Shown piece by piece: positions 47,004 through 59,199 of a stretch of 64,000 nucleotides of DNA (its first letter is position 1; every line of letters begins with the position of its first letter). The position numbers were made by a program, and so were the translations under genes. This DNA is from Cymodocea nodosa (taxonomy: Eukaryota; Streptophyta; Magnoliopsida; Alismatales; Cymodoceaceae): assembly GCA_036874045.1 (NCBI GenBank), contig CM072341.1, forward strand, positions 6,708,501-6,772,500, in the 5' to 3' direction. Below the pieces are notes generated by a model. The model did not search any database, had not been told where the DNA came from, and saw nothing but the letters and a program-made list of their open reading frames with translations.

Positions 47004-48268
47004 TGTTGAGTATTTTGTTTTGATGATGTGTGCTGAATGAAAATAATCATATTTGCTCAATTACTATTGCTTGTGAAAAGAAATTAAAATCACTAATTAA
47101 TACAAAAAAAGCTTACTGATATAAATACTTGTCTGTATTGGATCTGAAGTTAATAACTAATCATTTCGTTGCATTAATTTCTCATTTAACTAAACGTTAA
47201 GTTAACTTGTGTTTTTATTGAAAAGCATGATATGTTTCAAAGTTATATCTTCTGTATCATGAATAGTGCACCTTAAGACAACTCGTTAAGTTAGTGTGTA
47301 AAAGAAGAGACGAACTCGTTAAGTTAGTGTTATACACGTGGTGAAATTATAAGTTACGAATGTTGTATTGTATCACGTGAGGTGCACATGTTTAACTCGT
47401 TAAGTTAGCATATCTAAACGCATTGAGTTGCTATATTGAACACTAAGGCAACGTGTTAGGTTAGCGTTATAAACTTAAGTTGTTATTTTTGCACGTGGTA
47501 AAATTCTTATTATAAAAACATTTGTTTATTACTGAATCGGTGAGTTAAAGTTTTTCAGAGACTTACAGTCGTAACTATCCGAAAGGTAACTTAAGTCATG
47601 TTTTCAAGTCTTGACACGTGTCTCACTAGTTTTATGGTAAAAAGAGTTTTTCGGGGACTTACAACCGCAACTATCTGAAACTTAAACTGTTTTCGGTGAG
47701 TTATCGTTTAACCTTCCGAAAGAAAGGTTAAGCTGGTTCATTGAGTTAGCGAAACACCACGAACTTAGTTCGTTGAGTTAGCTACAGTACTTGTCACGTG
47801 AAATGACACATGAGGAACTCGTTAAGTTATATATATATATACTTGTGTTACACGTTTAGTTAACATTAAAGTAACGACTTCTTATTACACTTGATGAAAT
47901 ATTTTGGACGTGAAGTTTATTTTGCAGGAAATTTATCAAAGATCTAGGACTGATGATTAAAGAAAATTCAAAATGTAAACGTGGGTCAGAACGTGTATGT
48001 TTCAATGAAGGGAAAAGAAAAGACATGGAGAAGTGGAAAACTGGTAGTGGTTAAACGTGAAGGATATGCATGAAATGAAGATACAGTATAAAAGGCATAG
48101 AGTTCTCGTTGATCAAATTATCCTTGCATACAAAAAGAAAAATCTTTTCAAGGATCAAACAATCCCTGCACACCAAAAGAAAAATCTTTTTCAGGGATCA
48201 AAAACACCCTTCGGGAAAATATCTCAAGTGGAAGAAAATTCAGTGAAGCAGAAAAAGGTATTATTTAT
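47004..48268 (+). repeat. 5' LTR of S3, first part
   Basis: Starts TGTTGAGTATTTTGTTTTGA. Bases 47260-47500 contain units of AACTCGTTAAGTTAG with G-boxes and align, in the same element-sense orientation, with U3 modules of gypsy LTRs G3, G5 and G6. Further units of AACTATCCGAAAGGTAACTT with G-boxes lie at 47540-47860. Confidence 0.85.
48264..48268. repeat. target site duplication of T1 (left copy)
   Basis: TTTAT, repeated at 53245-53249. It marks the insertion point of T1 in the S3 LTR. Confidence 0.93.
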
Positions 48269-48641
48269 TGTTGTGCGGAAAGACCAAACAAATGTGGAGC
48301 ATCTAGGGGTGGCGTGGAGAAGAGATCAATGTGGAAGAGAGGATTGCGAGTAGAGAATTCGAAGAACAACAAATTTACGTGGTTCCCCAACACGGGTATG
48401 TCCATGGGTGATCAATCTATCATGCTTCCCTGCTGTATGGTTGCTGGTACAAAGAAGGGGGAGAACGAAATCAAGGGATGGTTTAGCATGGCATCCCTTG
48501 GACATGGATGACCCGTTACATATATAAGGGCAACGGTTGGTGATACCCAAAAGACAAGTTTGCCCCTATACAAATTACCAAAGAAATACAACCATATACA
48601 ATGACATATACATATACTTGATGGAAGACACACGCATCACA
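48269..48641 (-). repeat. 3' LTR of T1
   Basis: 373 bases. On the minus strand it follows a purine-rich GACAAGGTGGAGATT tract (48642-48656). It contains ACATATATAAGGGC (a TATA-like site on the minus strand) at about 48515-48530. Confidence 0.95.
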
Positions 48642-48949
48642 AATCTCCACCTTGTCTTTCATCAATCTTCACCACGAACAAATGATAGATCACCAAGACC
48701 CAGCGTGGGTCAGCAACAGCAATAAACGTTGAGTAAGTCCAAGCAATGCTTGAATTTGCTATCAACAACGCCCTTTGTAAACATATCAGTCGGGTTGTCC
48801 TTTGTGTTGACCTTCATAATCTTTATCTTGTCTTCATTCCTGAGGAAGTGATACTTAACATCAATATGTTTAGTTCTATCATGAAAGACATTATCTTTGG
48901 AGAGACAAATAGCGCTAAGACTATCACAGAAGATATCAACTTTATCAAT

Positions 48950-49339
48950 TCACCAACCAAAGTCTCCAAGTAAGCCTTTCAACCAAATCCCTTCCTTTGT
49001 AGCTTTTGACATAGCCACATATTCAAACTCAATTGTGGACAGAGATATCGTAGGTTGAAGAGTTGATTTCCAACTCATAATAGAACCTACAAATGTAAAG
49101 ACATAACCGAATAATGATCTCCTTCTATCAACATCACATGCATAGTCTAAGTCTATATAACCAACCATAGTACAACCCTGATCTGCTGCATACATCAAGC
49201 CAATGCTTGGAGTTCCTTTCAAATATCTGAATATCCTTTTAACTGCTTTCCAATGTTCCCTGCCCGGATTGGACATGAACCTGCTAACAACACTCAAAGG
49301 ATATGCCAAATCAGGCCTAGTGCATACCATAGCATACAT
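48950..49339 (-). pseudogene. T1 RNase H
   Basis: The minus strand has YAMVCTRPDLAYPLSVVSRF, GYIDLDYACDVDRR, YVFTFVGSIMSWKSTLQPT and STIEFEYVAMSKATKEGIWL, the copia RNase H pattern, continuing from RT. The last residues (DFGW) are followed by the remaining about 300 bases of the internal region before the 3' LTR. Confidence 0.88.
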
Positions 49340-50400
49340 AAGACTTCCAACTGCCAGAGCATAAGGAACTCATTGCATATCAAGCTTTTCAGAATCAGTT
49401 TGTGGACACATCGCAGATGACAATTTGACATTTCTATCATAAGGCGTGCTAATGGCTTTGCATGAAGCCATACCAAATTTGCTAAGGATCTTTTCAATAT
49501 ACTTCTATTGATTCAAAAATAGCTTAGCAGAATTTCTTTCATGCCTAATCTCCATTCCAAGAATTTTGCCAGTTGGACCAAGATCCTTCATATCAAATTC
49601 TGATTTTAATGTGTCCAACTCCTGTATCACTTCAATATTCTTCGCAGCTATAAGAATATCATCAACATACAATAACAAATAAACATGTGTACTCTTATCA
49701 AGAGTTTTAACATATACACATGAATCATAGTTGTTGCGTCTAAAACCAACTTTAACTATAAAGGTATCAAACCTTTTGTACCATTGGCGTGGTGACTGTT
49801 TAAGTCCATACAAGGACTTCTTTAATTTGCACACCCAATCAGATTTGCCTTTCACCACAAACCTTGTTGGTTGTTCCATCCAAATATCTTCTTCTAACTC
49901 ACCATGCAAGAAGGTCATCTTTACATCTAGTTGTTCCAATTCTAAATTCTGTGCTGCAGCAATGGATAACAAAATTCTAATAGATGTATGACGCACAACA
50001 AAAGCAAATACTTCATTGAAGTCAACTCCTTCTCAATGTGAATAACCTTTGGCGACTAATCTTGCCTTGTGCTGCACACCTGCATTGCCTTGAGTCTCAA
50101 TCTTCTTCTTATAGACCCATTTGCAACCAACAATATTTGTGTTCTTTGGACGTTTCACCAGTTCCCATGTCTTGTTCTTATGGAGAGATTGGAGTTCCTC
50201 CTCCATAGCAGATATCCAAAGACCAGCTTCTGAATCTTTCATTGCAGCTTTATACGTAGGTGGATCAATAGAATCCTCCACCTCAACTGCTACCTGTAAG
50301 GCAAAAGCAACCAAACTGTCGTAGCCATATCTAATAGGAGGTCTAACGTCCCTTCTAGGACGATCTTTGCTAATGGTTCTTGGTGGTGGTTGCTCCACCT
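49340..50400 (-). pseudogene. T1 reverse transcriptase
   Basis: The minus strand has WVYKKKIETQG at the N-terminal side, LEQLDVKMTFLHGELEEDI, KSLYGLKQSPRQWYKRFD and the catalytic LLLYVDDILIAAK at about 49640-49685. The 163-residue stretch 49505-49996 is open. It closely follows the tobacco Tnt1 pattern. Confidence 0.93.
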
Positions 50401-51280
50401 CTTCCTCCTCAATTTCATTTCCTTGAGTTTCAGATGAAGTTTCTCTACTTTCAACTTGATCAGTGATAGGCGGCTACTATGCGTCATCTATCTCCATCTG
50501 TTCAGGAAGGGTGTGCTCAACTTTTGATGTTTCACTTGCTAGTCTATCTATTGCCTGCAAAAGAGAATTCTCATCAAAAGTAACATCACAACTATATATT
50601 ACTTTGTGAGGCTCAATATCATATATCTTGTATCCCTTTACACCAATACCATAGCCCACAAATATGCCTTTTTTGGCATGTGGTTCTAGCTTGCCATTAT
50701 TCACATGATAATAAGCTAGACACCCAAAAACTTTGAGCTTTGAATAACTAGCAGATCTTTTCAGCCATGCCTCAAGAGGTATCTTCCCATCTAAGGTACT
50801 AGAAAGGGACCTGGTCACTAGATAGGAAGCTATGTTAAAAACCTCTACCCAAAACTTCTTGCTCAAACCTACATGAGACAGCATATAACATGCCTTTTCT
50901 AGGAGTGTTCTCTTCAATCTTTTAGCCACTCCATTTTGCTGAAGGGTATACCTGACTGTGTTATGCCATGTAATGCCTTCATCTTTACAAAAGTTATCAA
51001 ATTCTTGAGAACAAAACTCAAGACCATTATCAATTCTAAGATATTTTACCTTTCTCTCTATTTGGTTTTCTACCTGCTTCTTCCAATGCTTGAAGCAAGA
51101 AAAAGCTTCACTTTTGTGTGTCAAAAAGAAAACCCAGTTCATCCTTGAATGACAGTCAATGATAGAAAGAAAATATCTGGAATCTACAATAGAAGGCTGA
51201 CTTGAAGGCCCCCAACAATCAGCATGAATATAATCAAGAACTCCCTTGGAGTTGTGATGACTGCGTGCAAATGACACTCT
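50401..51280 (-). pseudogene. T1 integrase
   Basis: A 266-residue open stretch (50477-51277). Its core has DYIHADCWGPSSQPS, SIIDCHSRMNWVFFL, LRIDNGLEFCSQEF and TLQQNGVAKRL. Its C-terminal side has FVGYGIGVKGYKIYD. The linker to RT (50400-50476) is Glu/Lys-rich. Confidence 0.92.
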
Positions 51281-51560
51281 TTTCTAACTAGTTCTAACTG
51301 TGCCATCATGCAGTTTAAATTTTATAGTGCCCATACCAACTCTAGAACACACATCATCATTGGCCAAGGTCACTTGACCACCCTCCACCTGCTCGTAGGT
51401 GTCAAAATACTCCCTAGTAGGAGTCATATGATGTGAAGCTCTTGAGTCCATAATCCACTGATCATCAGAATAGGCACTGCAACAAACTGTAAGAGAAAAG
51501 TCATCACCTGACGTAGAACTAGTTTCTTCCATAGCAGCCTTTCCTTTGTTTATAAGCTTG
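51281..51560 (-). pseudogene. T1 aspartic protease
   Basis: The minus strand has WIMDSRASHHMTPTREYFD (about 51400-51460) at the usual active-site position, then VTLANDD and VGMGTIKFKLHDG, the copia protease order, between the gag knuckle and integrase. Confidence 0.85.
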
Positions 51561-52300
51561 GGATAATGTGATTTCTAGTGTCCTTTCTCCTTACAGTAAT
51601 GGCAAGTATCCCTAGAGTACTTGCCCTTCAACTTGCTTCTGCTTCTATTCTTCCCTCCACCTTGTCTCTAGCTTCTTCCTCTATTCTCTTGCTGCTAAGC
51701 TGAGAGGCCAACACCACTTGCCTTGTTTCTACCATGCACCATGTGCCTGAGCTCCCTGGAATGAAGGCTAGACCTCACTTCTTCCAATGTAATTGAATCT
51801 CTTCCAACTACACAAGACTGAACAAAGTTTTCATAACTCAATGGGAGTGAACAAAGCAAGATAAGAGCTACATCTTCATCTTCTATGATCACTCCAATAT
51901 TCTTGAGTTCCATCAGAATAGCATTTAGCTGATCTAAATGCTGCTTAAGAGGTACACATTCTATCATCTTTAAAGAGAACAGTCTCTGCTTTAACAACAA
52001 TTTGTTTGTTAAAGACTTAGTCATATACAATGACTCAAGTTTCTGCCAAAGACCTAACGAGGTAGATTCATCAGCAACTTCTACTATAACTTCATTAGAC
52101 AAACACAACAAGATGGTGGAGTGAGTTTTCTCCTCCTACAATTCAAACTCTAGCGAATTTCTGTTCAGAGTAGTTTCCTTATATAAAGGAGCCCAAATAC
52201 CTTGTTGCTTTAGAAGTGCTTTCATCTTAATTTGCCATAAGCTGAAGCTATTCTTATCATCAAACTTTTCTATCTTCAACCCCGAAGTATTCATGTTTTC
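51561..52300 (-). pseudogene. T1 gag
   Basis: Starts near 52297 with MNTSGLKIEKFDDKNSFSLW and QIKMKALLKQQG, the Tnt1-type gag start. The UBN2-type region is at 51695-52111 (LGLWQKLESLYMTKSLTNKL, LKQHLDQLNAILMEL). A knuckle CHYCKEKGH lies at about 51580-51610 after a basic stretch. Confidence 0.88.
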
Positions 52301-52856
52301 AAAACAACAAACAACCAGCAATACACATGAGATACAATGTGATTTCAACAAACATAATTCTGCAATAAGGTACATAATAGCAAGCAATATCTCAACAACA
52401 ATATGCTACTTAAACTACTGATTTCAACAAAATGCAATCAGCCACAAGCCAAGCACACTACTTAGCACAAAACAGTAGCAAATACTCGCACAAACCAAGC
52501 ACAAAACCACAATCACAAAATGCCCAAAATCCGACAATCAACGAGTCACTCGTCTAGAAAACTACTATGCCCTAGTCAGACGCCTTCTATTGTATCTCTA
52601 TGAATACGAAACTTATGACCACGAAATTTTAAAGGAAGGAAGTTCAGGAAGATTACAACATGTCCTCAAAATTTGAGATGCAACGGAGCACGAACGAGTA
52701 AGGCGCATGACTTGGCGTCGGAGTGCGCAGACTGGCGCCGACGATGACAACAACGATGACGACAGTTACAACAATGGAGAGATCCCTTGCGGAAATGGCT
52801 TGAACCTTGATGAAACTTTTCAAAACTTCATATGCAAACCCAGAGATGTCCAGGCT
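52301..52856 (-). other. T1 untranslated leader
   Basis: Noncoding stretch between the primer site and the gag start. Open frames here on the plus strand are antisense and look like chance. Confidence 0.6.
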
Positions 52857-52870
52857 AGCTCTGATACCAG
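52857..52870 (-). other. primer binding site of T1
   Basis: The minus strand reads CTGGTATCAGAGCT, an exact match to the initiator-Met complement, next to the 5' LTR. Confidence 0.9.
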
Positions 52871-52871
52871 T

Positions 52872-53244
52872 TGTTGTGCAGAAAGATCAAACAAACGTGG
52901 AGCATCTACGGGTGGCGTGGAGAAGAGATCAACGTGGAAGAGAGGATTGCGAGTGGAGAATTCAAAGAATAACAAATTTATGTGGTTCCCCAACACGGGT
53001 ACGTCCATGGGTGATCAATTTATCGTGCTTCCTTGCTGTATGGTTGCTGATACAAAGAAGGAGAGGAACAAAATCAAGGGATGGTTTGGCATGGCATCCC
53101 TTGGACGTGGATGACCCCTTACATATATAGGGGCAACGGTTGGTGATACCCAAAAGACAAGTTTGCCCCTGTACAAATTACCAAAGAAATACAACCATAT
53201 AAAATGACATATACATATACTTGATGGAAGACACACGCATCACA
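52872..53244 (-). repeat. 5' LTR of T1
   Basis: 373 bases, partner of 48269-48641, with its outer edge at TTTAT. Confidence 0.95.
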
Positions 53245-53249
53245 TTTAT

Positions 53250-53632
53250 GTCACTGAAGATTTAAAGTATCAAAAGAAAGCAAATTCGGTGAAGTAGAGA
53301 AAGACAAGATATTCGTCACTAAAAAATTGCCGAAGAAGAAAAAGAAGAAGAAGAAAAATCTCAAACAGGAAGAAATGTTTTAAATTCCATAAATTAGTTT
53401 CCTTTGTTTGTAGTTATGAAATTGTTTAGATGATACATGGTATCAAGATATAATTGCATCTACAATTTCTGAGGAGAATTGAATTGTATATTGTAATTGA
53501 AACCTTGAATAAAAATGATTTTATGAAAACAATGTCTTGACTTGTTTTTGAGATTTAAAGTTTCAATTATATTTTAGAAAATATTAAAGATACACAATTC
53601 ACCCCCTTCTTATGTAGCCATATGATCCTACA
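53250..53632 (+). repeat. 5' LTR of S3, second part
   Basis: Continuation of the S3 LTR after T1. It ends ACAATTCACCCCC, then GATCCTACA, as in S2. Bases 53325-53370 hold a purine-rich GAAGAAGAA run. Confidence 0.85.
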
Positions 53633-53634
53633 AG

Positions 53635-53646
53635 TGGTATTAGAGC
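53635..53646 (+). other. primer binding site of S3
   Basis: TGGTATTAGAGC, one base from the initiator-Met complement, two bases after the LTR. Confidence 0.88.
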
Positions 53647-53832
53647 TAGGTTAATAATCTTTGATATAAAATCGATACCAACTTATTTAATATCATTGCT
53701 TATTCTACCTTCCTTGTTTTTAAATAGAAATTAATATCTTAGCATACGTTTAAGTTTCTTGATTTAAGGCTCAAGTTGTTTTAAAGTTTTTAGACTATTT
53801 AAAATCAAATAGGTTGAAAAATCTAAGGTAAG

Positions 53833-54940
53833 ATGGCTACTAGTAATGGTAATTTTTCTTTATATGAAGGCCAAAATCTTAATCATCCTCCTTTATTTGA
53901 TGGAATACATTTTGAATATTGGAAATATAGGATGATTGTTTTTCTTCAAAGTATAGATCATAAGCTGTGGTTCATGATTTCTAAACCATATACTCCGTTA
54001 ACTACCTCTTATGATACTTGGACAATTACTAAAAAAGAAAATAAAACTCTAAATGCTAAGGGCTTAAATATTTTATTTTGTGCATTGAGTTATAAACAGT
54101 TCAGTAAAGTGTCGACATATAAATCTGCTTATGAGGTGTGTCATGCATTAGAAGTTTCACATGAAGGTACTTCTCATGTTAAAGAGACTAAAATAAACAT
54201 GTTGATTCATAAGTATGAACTCTTTAAGATGCATGAAGACAAAAGTATTTCTAAGATGTTTTCCCGATTTCTTGATATCATAAACTCTTTAAAATGCTTA
54301 GGAAAGAATTTTGAATAAAAGGATTTGGTGAGGAAAATTCTTAGATCCTTAAGTTTTAAATGGTCTCAGAAAGTAACATCAATTGAGGAATCACGAGATT
54401 TAAATGTTTATACTAAGAATGAACTTATAGGAAATTTAACAACTTATGAAGTTCAATTAAATGAATCACTGAGTCACAACAAACAAAAAATGAAGAAAGA
54501 AATATCCTTCGAAATTAATTCAGATTCTGATATATCTACTGATTCTGACGAGGATTTGATTTTGCTAACTAGGAAATTCAAGAAAGCATGGAAAGCTAGA
54601 AAACAGCAACGGAACAAAAATGATAAACCCTCAACGTCAAAATCACTGAATGACAAGAATTCTTCATCCAGAAAGTATGTATGTTACAACTGTAAGAAAC
54701 CTGGACATCTTTCTCCAAACCGTCCTATGAGGAAAAATGAAAAGCAAAGTAGGACAAATCAGAAGAAGATGGCTTAGAAAACTCAGAAAAAGTTTTACAA
54801 GAAAAAGGTCACTTGGGATGACACGTCTGAAGAGTCTGAATCTGAGGATTTATCGTCAAAATCTTCACATTCAGAAGGAGAACAAGAGTTAGAAGACGTT
54901 GCTCATGTGTGCTTCATGGCAGATGAGTCTGAGGTAATAT
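53833..54940 (+). pseudogene. S3 gag
   Basis: Plus strand. The start is MATSNGNFSLYEGQNLNHPP, followed by FDGIHFEYWKYRMIVFLQ, the copia gag start. The UBN2-type region is CALSYKQFSKVSTYKSAYEV and INMLIHKYELFKM. A knuckle CYNCKKPGHLSPNR lies at about 54680-54725, then a basic stretch, VTWDDTSEESES and an acidic tail. It is close to S2 gag but clearly diverged, so S2 and S3 are different Sirevirus families. Confidence 0.88.
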
Positions 54941-56084
54941 ATGATCATGAAAGTCATTCAGATTTCAACTTTGATGAATTATTATGTGCTTATCATGCAT
55001 TATTACAAAAACTTAAAGTATGTAAACTGGAAAATAAGAATATTAGAAAATCTTCATCCATTATGGAAGAAGAAAATTGTTTCCTGTCTACTACTTTAGA
55101 AAAGTTTAAATGTGATAATGACAATCATGTTAGAGATTTGCAAAAATTTAGATTTAATGAATGTATCTTGAATGAACAAATATAGAATATAAATGTTGAA
55201 AAATTAAAGATAGAATCTGAAAATGAAATGTTGAAAAACAATATAAATGAACTTGAATTAGAGATAGATAAATTAAAATTGAGAGAGCTAGATTTAAATT
55301 CTACCATTGAGAAATGGAATTTAAGTCAAACTAAGTTAGACAAACTAACTAGTACCCCTGCGGTGTCTTATAAATTTGGCTTAGGATTTGATTATCTTGA
55401 ATATCCTGAATCTCAAGCCAATAAAGGATTTATTAGTTGCAGTTCAAGTAAATCTAAGACTAAAATTCCTTTTATTATGAAACAAGGAAATAAATATGTA
55501 GAAGTAGGTACTTCAAGGGATAATCATGCAGTAATCATATAAATCAATGTGATTTGTCAAATTGTACTTCTAACATGACTATTAATGTTTCTAAAAATCT
55601 TGTTTCTTGTTTTGGAAATTCAGTTTCTAATGTTTCTAAAAGTTCAAACAATTGTAGTAAACTGAAAATTCAGAAACCTGAGCATGTAATTCAATACACT
55701 AGTATTAAAACAATTACTCATTCTGCATGTGATAAATCTGAAAATTTTTGTGTAGAAAAAGATTTTGTATGCACTAAAAATTCAAATACAAGTACAAAAT
55801 CTTGGTATGAACTTACTAAAATGTATGAGCATGACCAAAATAAATTAACATCTAATAAAAATCAGTTTGGTCTTGGTTACACTACATCTGAAAATAAAAA
55901 GAATGATTATAAGAGCAATAATGCTATATGTGAGTATGAAGCTAATGATAAAACAATAGTACTTACAACTAATAAGAATATAAATGATAATGTTAAACTA
56001 TTTTTAAACAAAAAGAAAAAATATGCATTTAATGAACTTGGTCCTCAACAACATTGGGTACCAAGAAAAAGTTTTTCTTAATTT
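54941..56084 (+). pseudogene. S3 extended gag tail (coiled coil)
   Basis: Coiled-coil-like stretches (NNINELELEIDKLKLRELDL near 55235-55290) are followed by IEKWNLSQTKLDKLTS and KFGLGFDYLEYP, a known Sirevirus arrangement. Then comes a long Ser/Asn/Lys-rich linker ending LGPQQHWVPRKSF before protease. Confidence 0.78.
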
Positions 56085-56303
56085 GTGTTGCAGGAGGAAA
56101 CAACATCAAAATGGATCTTAGACAATGGAGCGTCAAGTCACATGACCGGACAGAAAAGTCTACTACAAAACTTTACAAATACCATGAAAGGAAGTGTAAC
56201 ATTTGAAAACAAAAGCAAAGATAAAATCATAGGTATGGGCAATGTTCAAATAACTCCAACTTGTTATTTCGAATGTACTATATGTAGAAAACCTAGGATT
56301 TAA
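56085..56303 (+). pseudogene. S3 aspartic protease
   Basis: WILDNGASSHMTGQKSLL (about 56112-56165) is at the active-site position of copia protease, followed by VTFENKSKDKIIGMGNVQI. Confidence 0.83.
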
Positions 56304-57548
56304 TTTGCTAGGTGTCATAAAACTAACTGAAAATGGATATTATGTAGTGTTTGAAGATAATATATGCAAAATAATTGATAAAAATAAAGTTGAAATTAAG
56401 TTTATTACTAATAGAAAAGGTTCTGTATGTATTTTATCTTTACCTTCTGGTGCAGTTGATTTAAATTCATGTTTGCTAGCTGAAACTAGTGATGCATATT
56501 TGTGGCATAGAAGGATTGGGCATATAAATATGAAACTGTTACATAAACTATCGAAAAAACTTTTAGTGAGAGGTTTACCAAAGATTAAATACTCAAAGGA
56601 CTTTATGTGTGATGCATGTGAGTTAGGTAAACTTCATAAAAACTCTTTTAAATCCAAAATTGATATTTCAAGTAAGAGAGTCTTAGAACTTATACATATG
56701 GATCTATTTGGACCAACAAGAATCATGAGTCTTAGTGGTAAACGATATGTATTTCTTTTAGTAGATGACTTCTCTAGATACACTTGGGTATATTTTCTAG
56801 CATCTAAGACAGAAGTTTTTGAAAAATTTAAAATGTTTTGCAATTTTGTTCAAAATGAATAGAGTGTCTCTATTCAAAAACTTAGGAGTGATCATGGAAC
56901 TGAATTTGATAATGATAAAATAGATAATTATTGTAATGAACATGGCATTGATCACAGATTTTCTTTTCCAAGAGCACTGTGTCAAAATGGTGTTGTTTAG
57001 AGAAAGAATAGATCACTTCAAGAAATGGCCAGAACTATGTTGAATGAACATAAGTTACCTCAAAATCTTTGGGCTAAAGTAGTAAATACAGCTTGTTATG
57101 TTATTAACAGAAGTCATTTAAGACCTCATGTTAATAAAACTCATTTTGAAATTATGTTTAATAGGATTCCAGAAATTTCCTATATGAAACCATTTGGCTG
57201 CAAGTGTTTTATTCTTAATACTAAGGATAAAAGGGATAAATTTCAAGCCAAATCAGATGAAGGAATTTTTGTAGGTTACTCTACTAGAACTAAAGCCTAT
57301 AGAGTATATAACAAGACTTCTAAGACTATTGAAGAAACCCTCCATGTAAGCTTCAATGAAAATTCTTTTAGAGAATCTCAATCTAAAGTTGATAATGATG
57401 ATTTGATCAATCTTCCAAAAGAGTTAGAGATCAATAGAGAGATTGATGATTTATCTGAGAAAATCAAAAATATGAACTTAAATGATCAAACTAATGATGA
57501 AAGTGATGGACTTTCAGATGTTGATGAGAATATTGAGGAAAATTAGAG
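56304..57548 (+). pseudogene. S3 integrase
   Basis: The zinc-binding part (LWHRRIGHINMKLLHKLSKK, CDACELGK) is at 56500-56640. The core has HMDLFGPTRIMSLSGKRY, VDDFSRYTWVYFLASKT and LRSDHGTEFDND. The C-terminal region (FVGYSTRTKAYRVYNKTSKT) is at 57270-57330. Two long open stretches cover most of it. Confidence 0.9.
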
Positions 57549-59199
57549 AAATTAGCGTTATTCTTCATCGCATCCCATTACTCAAGTCATTAGTAATATT
57601 AATGAGGGAGATAAAACTAGAGCTTCAGTAAATTTAAATAGTATGTGTATGTTTGTTTCTATGGTGGAACCAAGGAATATATAAGAAGCATTATCTGATG
57701 AAAATTAGATAGTAGCAATGCAAGAAGAACTAAATCAATTCATCAGAAATGATGTATGGGAATTAGTCTCTCCACTAGAAAATTAGTCCATAATAGGTAC
57801 AAAGTGGATCTTTAGAAACAAAACTAACGAAACTGGTCAAGTTATAAGGAATAAAGCTAGATTAGTTGCACAAGGGTATACACAGGAAGAAGGATTAGAT
57901 TATGATGAAACATTTGCTCCTGTGGCTAGGTTAGAAAGTATTAGAATATTATTGGCCTATGCTAGTTATATGGATTTTAAATTATATCAAATGGATGTAA
58001 AGAGTGCATTTCTAAATGGTTTAATTAATGAAGAAGTCTATGTAAAACAACCACCTAGATTTGAAGATATTAAAAATCCTGACTTTGTGTATAAATTGAA
58101 GAAAGCCTTATATGGTTTGAAGCAATCACCTAGATCATGGTATGAAAGATTGTTTACTTTTTTAATAGAAAAATGCTATATCATGGGAAAAGTGGACCAT
58201 ACTCTATTTATTAAGAAAGATGGTAAAGATCAGATTGTTGTTCAAATATACATGGATGATATAATCTTTGGAGCAACCTTTGATAAGTTGATAAAAATAT
58301 TCTCTGAAGAGATGACAAATCAGTTTGAAATGAGTATGATAGGAGAACTTTCATATTTTCTAAGACTTCAAATTAAGCAAATGGATAAAGGTATATTTTT
58401 AAATCAGGAAAAATATGTAGATGAAATGCTTAAGAAATTTAATTTTAATGATATAAGGATTCGAGGAACTTCTATGAGTACTTCTTTAAAGTTAGATATT
58501 GATGACATAGGAAAATCCATAGATCAAAGAAAATACAAAAGTATGATTTGTTCTTTACTTTATTTGACTACTAGTAGACCTGATATTATATTTGCTGTGT
58601 GTGTTTGTGCTAGATTTCAATCTAATCCTAAAGAATCACACTTAATTGTAGTTAAAAGAATATTTAGATATATACAAGGAACTAAAAATTTCAGACTGTA
58701 TTATTCTAAGGATAGTTCAATAGATCTTATAGGATATACTGATGTTGATTATGCAGGATCTAAATCTGATAGAAAGAGTACCAGTGGCACATGTCAATTA
58801 TTGGGAAATAATTTGGTGTCATGGTTTAGTAAAAAGCAAAACTGTGCAGCACTTTCTACTATAGAAGCTGAATATGTTGCTGCTGCAATGTGTTGCACTC
58901 AGATTCTATGGATAAGGCAAACTTTAGAAGATTTTGGATTATCTTATGATACAACTGAGATTTATTGTGACAGTAGTTCTGCAATAAATCTTTCCAAAAA
59001 TCCTGTATTACATTCAAGAGCAAAGCATATAGAGGTTAGACATCATTTTCTAAGAGATAACGCAATTAAAGGAAATATTAAATTAGAATTTGTGTCTAGT
59101 AAAAATCAATTAGCTGATATATTTACAAAACCTCTAGATGAAAATACATTCTGCAACATTAGATTAAATTTAGGTATTTGTAGGCTATGTGATGGGTAA
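57549..59199 (+). pseudogene. S3 reverse transcriptase and RNase H
   Basis: RT begins near 57720 (MQEELNQFIRNDVWELVSP). The open 425-residue stretch 57922-59199 covers most of RT (YQMDVKSAFLNGLINEEVYV, KKALYGLKQSPRSWYERL, catalytic IYMDDIIFGAT near 58245-58275). It also covers all of RNase H (YTDVDYAGSKSDRKSTSGTC, LSTIEAEYVAAAMCCTQILW, YCDSSSAINLSKNP, VRHHFLRDN), ending NQLADIFTKPLDEN. This is the best preserved copia pol segment in the window. Confidence 0.95.

Larger units (their letters stand above)
48269..53244 (-). mobile_element. T1: Tork/Tnt1-like copia element
   Basis: A 4976-base minus-strand Ty1/copia element. Both LTRs are 373 bases (48269-48641, 52872-53244), starting TGTTGTGC and ending GCATCACA on the plus strand. 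The target duplication is TTTAT (48264-48268, 53245-53249). The order is 5' LTR, primer site, gag, protease, integrase, RT, RNase H, polypurine tract and 3' LTR, with the length and order of a typical Tnt1-type element. The LTRs differ at roughly two dozen of 373 sites by my hand count, almost all transitions. If plant neutral rates near 1e-8 per site per year apply, it is a few million years old. The frame is broken in several places. Confidence 0.95.
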
